The notes under the pieces are model-generated. The model searched no databases. It had not been told where the DNA came from and saw only the letters and a list, made by a program, of their open reading frames with translations. Made by a program: the position numbers and the translations under genes. Below, one piece after another: positions 13,065-17,018 of a stretch of DNA of 17,018 nucleotides; within the stretch, counting starts at the first letter, position 1, and every line of letters starts with the position of its first letter. Location: assembly GCA_947260045.1 (NCBI GenBank), contig CAMYOP010000023.1, positions 1-17,018 of the forward strand. The letters are read 5' to 3'. The DNA is from an uncultured Desulfobulbaceae bacterium (lineage in GTDB: Bacteria; Desulfobacterota; Desulfobulbia; Desulfobulbales; Desulfobulbaceae).

Positions 13065-15809
13065 ATGGATAACGTAACTACCCTTAGCTTATTCCCAATA
13101 GGCAGCTTATCTTCTTCGGTTATTACAACTATATGGATCGGGGTATGGGTAGTAACTTTTTTTAATTTACGATTTGGATGGGTAAAAAGCGGACTTGTCG
13201 TTCCTGGATATCTAGTTCCTCTGATCCTTGTCAAGCCCTGGGCTGCTCTCGTCATAGTGATAGAGGCAATGGTATCCTATACTGTTATCTGGCTCTATTC
13301 GGAAAAATTCCTGAAATTGGTTCGTCATACAAACTTTTTTGGAAGAGATCGTTTTTTTGCACTGCTGCTTGTAAGTGTTCTGGTACGCATACTGTTCGAC
13401 GGATTTTTCTGGCCATATTTAGGTGAGCTAATCAACTCCACCTGGAATTTGAATTTTGACTACAGAAACAATCTGCACAGTTTTGGACTTGTAATTGTTG
13501 CTCTTATAGCAAATCAATTATGGAAACCCGGCTTACGCAATGGATTGGTTGTCCTTGTAACTACTGTTGGAATCACATTTCTCATAGTCCGATATGGATT
13601 TATGAAGTATACTAATTTCAACGTGGGCAACCTCACATACATGTATGAAAATCTCGCCAGTTCTATGCTTGCTGGTCCTAAAGCATATATAATTCTTCTT
13701 ACAACAGCATATATTGCCTCACACCTGAACCTTCGCTATGGATGGGAATACAGCGGTATCATGATTCCGGCTCTATTAGCCTTAGAATGGTATCAACCCA
13801 TTAAGCTTTTTGTAACTTTCCTCGAAACATTTCTGGTGCTTGTATTAGGCTCGCAGCTTCTACGTCTGCCTTTTTTTCAACGAACAACAATAGAAGGAGC
13901 AAGAAAGATTCTCTTTTTCTTCAACATCAGCTTTGTTTACAAGATATTACTCGGGCATTTTATTATTGCCTATTTCCCCCTGTACAAAATTACCGATTAC
14001 TACGGTTTCGGATATTTGCTGACAACCCTGCTGGCTTCAAAAATGCACGATAAGGATATTGCAGCTCGTATAACCAGGGCCACTTTGCAGACCTCACTTT
14101 ATGCGTTGATAATTGCAACAATTATTGGATTTTCTTTAAGTTATGTACCGAACTTGGTGCCTTTATGGTCTCAATCGTCGCAAACATTTGATATCACTCC
14201 TGTACACTATGTAAAAAAAAGCCTGCCACTTCGCATCAAGGAGGAACAGGTGTCATTTTATAAAAGTATTAGAAAAAATAGTGTGCCATCACCCCTGGCA
14301 GAGAAAAAAGATATTTTTCATGAGGCATTGCGCACTCTTCATAAAACGCTGCAAATCAAGTCAAAGCACATGGATTTGGAAGCGGCCCAGGTACTTTTTA
14401 ATCGCGTAAATTACAGCCTGTCAGTCTTCGATGACCGTTACATCGTACTTAGTGAAAGTAAACCTCAAAAAGGCTGGGGAATTTATATAATAAACCTGAA
14501 AGCTGAAAATGATTTACAGATTCAGGTGCCAGCACCTGTAAGTGAATGGAATACAGCCTTATCCGGACTTGCGCTGCTCAACCAGCTTGAAGCAAAAAGC
14601 CTTTCCATTTCAGGATGCTACAGGATGGCAAATGATAATGGAACAGCAGATGTCATTACGACTGCCAATACGTTTTTCCATACATTCCAAAGCGTATTTG
14701 GCACCAAGGGAGTAGTGCAAGTGCGTGGCCTGACAGGAAAGAACCGTAAGGTATTAGACAGGCAACTTGACAATAAGACAAAATTACTACTTGACCAGGG
14801 AAAATCATTGTTCATGGTTGAAAATGCAATTCCTCATGGTTGTAACCTGACGTTACTGGAATCACTTTTGGATGATTTCCAAATAAGCTGGCAAACGTCT
14901 ATCTCTAAAAATGTTCTGCGTGAGAGCAGTTTAAAAGGTTTTACAGAGCTTTTTCTTTCAAAAGCTGACCGTCAATCCCTTCTTTTTAAGCCTTTTTTTG
15001 ATAAGGATCTCTTCACGTTTGAATCGTCTGCGCATGGTCTGCGCGGCTATTTACAGGAATGGCTTCTTAACCGAAAAGGGACTATAGCGGAAAAAGGCTC
15101 TGATTTATATGTTGCACCATCCCTTGAGGAGCTTCTTTTTATTGATCATGAACTGTTTACGCCACTGGTAAAACTTATTGATAATATAAGAGCCGCCTTC
15201 CCGGCAATTTCAAAAAGAGTCAATGATCATGACAGAAAAATAATTGAATCAAGCATTTATGCTGTTGAACTTGAGAACAAAGGTTTGAGCGCAAAAATTG
15301 CAGATCAATTTGGTATACAACTCAAAATACCTGGTAAATTTCAAGAGTCACTGGATATTCCTGAGGAAGATTTTCTTTGGATTCGAAAAGATGAAAAAGG
15401 CGCAACACTGTCCTTCCTTTTCAAGAAAATTGAATACAACAAAACAGATCAACTCAATCTGGAAAACTTAATTAAACTTAGGAATGATTTGGGCAAATAC
15501 ATTTCTACTGATTCTCCCAATTCGAAAATGGTCGTTAATAACGAGGATCTTCCGGTTTATGAGTACAACATTAAAATTGATGATCATTACACTAAAGAGC
15601 TAAGAGGCATCTGGGAAATTAGCAACGATTATCTGGGAGGAGCTTTTGCCAGTTATGCAATTGTTAGAGATGTCGATCGCTCAATAACCTTCGTTGATGC
15701 TTTTGTGTATGCTCCAGGCAAGGAGAAAAGAGATTTCATGCAGAAGCTCGATCACATCGTCAAAAATGCCAAAATAGTCCCTCCTACAGCGGAACAGTCG
15801 CTGGACTAA
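13065..15809 (+). CDS. Large membrane protein: two tandem PgsC/CapC-type domains plus DUF4837-like C-terminus
   Basis: This is a 914-residue protein. The first ~360 residues are membrane-embedded and fall into two similar halves. NLRFGWVKSGLVVPGYLVP (34-52) is echoed by NLRYGWEYSGIMIPALL (222-238), and FGLVIVALIANQLWKPGLRNG (140-160) by FGYLLTTLLASKMHDKDIAAR (315-335). These are the two landmarks of PgsC/CapC, the small membrane subunit of poly-gamma-glutamate synthase (~150 residues), so the protein appears to carry two copies in one chain. Residues ~380-690 are a soluble region I do not recognise, containing a VLSESKPQKGWGIYIIN strand. Residues ~715-905 resemble DUF4837 as remembered: FLWIR, LIKLRNDL, ELRGIWEISNDYLGGAF, then FVYAPGKEKRDFMQKLDHIV. 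No ATP-grasp or Mur-ligase (PgsB) gene is in view. The ribosome binding site is weak (GAGTAAG). Placement after a CHASE2 receptor suggests a regulated envelope process; a polymer role is inferred from homology only. Confidence 0.75.
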   Translation: MDNVTTLSLFPIGSLSSSVITTIWIGVWVVTFFNLRFGWVKSGLVVPGYLVPLILVKPWAALVIVIEAMVSYTVIWLYSEKFLKLVRHTNFFGRDRFFALLLVSVLVRILFDGFFWPYLGELINSTWNLNFDYRNNLHSFGLVIVALIANQLWKPGLRNGLVVLVTTVGITFLIVRYGFMKYTNFNVGNLTYMYENLASSMLAGPKAYIILLTTAYIASHLNLRYGWEYSGIMIPALLALEWYQPIKLFVTFLETFLVLVLGSQLLRLPFFQRTTIEGARKILFFFNISFVYKILLGHFIIAYFPLYKITDYYGFGYLLTTLLASKMHDKDIAARITRATLQTSLYALIIATIIGFSLSYVPNLVPLWSQSSQTFDITPVHYVKKSLPLRIKEEQVSFYKSIRKNSVPSPLAEKKDIFHEALRTLHKTLQIKSKHMDLEAAQVLFNRVNYSLSVFDDRYIVLSESKPQKGWGIYIINLKAENDLQIQVPAPVSEWNTALSGLALLNQLEAKSLSISGCYRMANDNGTADVITTANTFFHTFQSVFGTKGVVQVRGLTGKNRKVLDRQLDNKTKLLLDQGKSLFMVENAIPHGCNLTLLESLLDDFQISWQTSISKNVLRESSLKGFTELFLSKADRQSLLFKPFFDKDLFTFESSAHGLRGYLQEWLLNRKGTIAEKGSDLYVAPSLEELLFIDHELFTPLVKLIDNIRAAFPAISKRVNDHDRKIIESSIYAVELENKGLSAKIADQFGIQLKIPGKFQESLDIPEEDFLWIRKDEKGATLSFLFKKIEYNKTDQLNLENLIKLRNDLGKYISTDSPNSKMVVNNEDLPVYEYNIKIDDHYTKELRGIWEISNDYLGGAFASYAIVRDVDRSITFVDAFVYAPGKEKRDFMQKLDHIVKNAKIVPPTAEQSLD

Positions 15810-15917
15810 TAGAAATTTACATCACTTTGCTCAAAATTGGTTTTAACGTATTCTTATTATAGGAACCAATGTTTCTCGATAAAGATTTTCGTTCTTTTGC
15901 AGTGGCAAAAATATCCA

Positions 15918-17018
15918 ATGAGCAGACAAATTCTACAACCCGAACAGAAAGCACTTGAGATCAATCTCAATGAAAAGATATATGGCACCTTTGCTGAGAT
16001 TGGCGCAGGTCAGGAAGTAGCCAGAAATTTTTTCCAGGCAGGCGCAGCGGTGGGGACTATTTGTAAGACCATGTCAGCCTATGACAAAACTTATTCAGAC
16101 GAAATATATGGCTTCGAAATCAATAAGAGATATGTCTGTGAGTCGAGACTTTACAAGATGCTGGACCACGAGTATGAACTCATGGAGGAGCGACTTCAGG
16201 GGGTAAAACCCAATACCAATTTTTTTGTGTTTGCCGACACCGTAGCCGCCATTAATTACCAGAAGACCATCGAAGGAAATGGCTGGCTGGGAATTAGATT
16301 TCAACTCAGTCCCAATCAAAAACCAAACGACCTCATCTTGCATGTCAAAATGAATGACAACGACAATAGGCTCCAGCAGGAGGCGATAGGATTGCTGGGT
16401 GTCAATATGGTTTATGCCTGCTATTTTTTAAATGACAATTTTGAGGACTTCGTTCAATCCCTTGTAGATGGAATACAAGGTAGGGTCAATATAGACATGC
16501 TAAGTCTGAGTGGTCCCGATTTTGAACATATTGATGATAGAATTACCTGTCTTTACCTTGTTAAATATGGACTGAATGATGTGGCTATTTTTGATGAAAA
16601 TGGAAAAAGTATACACGCAGGAGAAAACTTTTACAAAAAAGATCTTGTCATCGTTCGTGGTCACTTTAGACCTCCTACTCTTGTAACGCTGGATGTGTTT
16701 GATAAGAGCGCTAAACAATTTGCTGCCCAGGAATCTCTTTTGGAAGACAACGTAATCAGTGTAGCAGAGATTCCACTGGACAATCTAAGAACCTTTAACA
16801 ATATTGACAATAAGGATTTTCTGGAAAGAGCCGGTGCGCTAAACCTCTTGGGTAAAAAGGTAATTGTTTCAAATTGTAATGATCACCAGGGATTGATAGA
16901 TTATTTAAGGCCCTATAAGGTGAAACACCTTGCAATCATTATTGGGGCAAGAGAGATGATTGAACAAATCAATGAAAAATTTCATAAAAATCAGGATGGT
17001 AGAATCCTGGCTGCCTTT
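15918..17018 (+). CDS. Conserved protein of unknown function, N-terminal 367 residues (runs off the window)
   Basis: An uninterrupted frame runs from ATG 15918 to the window end. It opens MSRQILQPEQKALEINLNEK, then IYGTFAEIGAGQEVARNFFQAG, TICKTMSAYDKTYSDEIYG, RYVCESRLYKMLDHEYELMEERL, FFVFADTVAA, GWLGIRFQ and LLGVNMVYACYF. From memory this is a widespread cytosolic family of about 480-490 residues whose database names (TonB-dependent receptor, nicotinate-nucleotide adenylyltransferase) have no visible support here: there is no signal peptide, no membrane strand pattern and no nucleotidyltransferase HxGH motif. About three quarters of the protein is present. A TTG at 15897 would add seven residues, but the ATG fits the conserved N-terminus. 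It lies 108 bases after the PgsC-like gene on the same strand, without a visible terminator between them, so co-transcription is possible. Its function is unknown. Confidence 0.8.
   Translation, partial: MSRQILQPEQKALEINLNEKIYGTFAEIGAGQEVARNFFQAGAAVGTICKTMSAYDKTYSDEIYGFEINKRYVCESRLYKMLDHEYELMEERLQGVKPNTNFFVFADTVAAINYQKTIEGNGWLGIRFQLSPNQKPNDLILHVKMNDNDNRLQQEAIGLLGVNMVYACYFLNDNFEDFVQSLVDGIQGRVNIDMLSLSGPDFEHIDDRITCLYLVKYGLNDVAIFDENGKSIHAGENFYKKDLVIVRGHFRPPTLVTLDVFDKSAKQFAAQESLLEDNVISVAEIPLDNLRTFNNIDNKDFLERAGALNLLGKKVIVSNCNDHQGLIDYLRPYKVKHLAIIIGAREMIEQINEKFHKNQDGRILAAF

Noticed and set aside
15869..15958. Short ATG frame (about 29 codons) overlapping the start of the last gene
   Set aside because: It is out of frame with the conserved protein, has only a weak AGGAA nearby, and its residues are not protein-like; a leader peptide cannot be excluded but is not supported.

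Overview
The window looks like a moderately AT-rich segment from an anaerobic, cytochrome-rich bacterium, most likely a Desulfobacterota (Desulfobulbales-like) lineage. This is inferred from a periplasmic tetraheme c-type cytochrome next to a Tat-exported ferredoxin-like protein, a ThiC-superfamily enzyme best read as the oxygen-sensitive hydroxybenzimidazole synthase BzaF, and riboswitch-controlled cobamide genes. The first ~650 bases do not fit the rest. They are visibly more GC-rich and encode the glycosyltransferase part of an alphaproteobacterial-looking penicillin-binding protein 1A. That fragment is joined in frame to a ferredoxin-like gene exactly at a shared Glu-Asp-Lys-Asn-Phe-Tyr stretch, so an assembly chimera (or a microhomology recombination) is likely.

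Layout. 1-1675 (minus strand): tetraheme cytochrome, then a Tat-signal Fe-S protein whose 3' part is replaced by the PBP1A fragment. 1676-1950: divergent intergenic region with nested inverted repeats. 1951-3776 (plus): an ICMT/PEMT-type membrane methyltransferase and an extended SDR/NAD(P)-binding protein, followed tail to tail by a small membrane protein (3781-4221, minus). 4222-4797: no gene. 4798-6428: promoter, cobalamin riboswitch, strong intrinsic terminator and bzaF. 6429-7050: an 8-bp tandem repeat, a promoter and a second cobalamin riboswitch with its own hairpins. 7070-10042: cobO, cobU, btuC-like permease and btuD-like ATPase, a compact cobamide salvage/assembly/uptake operon. 10320-17018: a three-gene group made of a large CHASE2 receptor with a degenerate histidine-kinase core, a 914-residue membrane protein with two tandem PgsC/CapC-type domains plus a DUF4837-like C-terminus, and the first 367 residues of a conserved protein of unknown function.

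How it works together. The two cobalamin riboswitches place lower-ligand synthesis (BzaF), corrinoid adenosylation (CobO), nucleotide-loop activation (CobU) and corrinoid import (BtuCD) under one signal, cobamide level. The ThiC-like gene should therefore not be annotated as thiamin biosynthesis by default. The downstream group is the best candidate for an undescribed system: a membrane receptor that probably cannot phosphorylate, a doubled polyglutamate-synthase-type membrane subunit without an obvious ligase (PgsB) in view, and an orphan conserved protein. Its function cannot be read from the sequence; an envelope or secreted-polymer role is inference.
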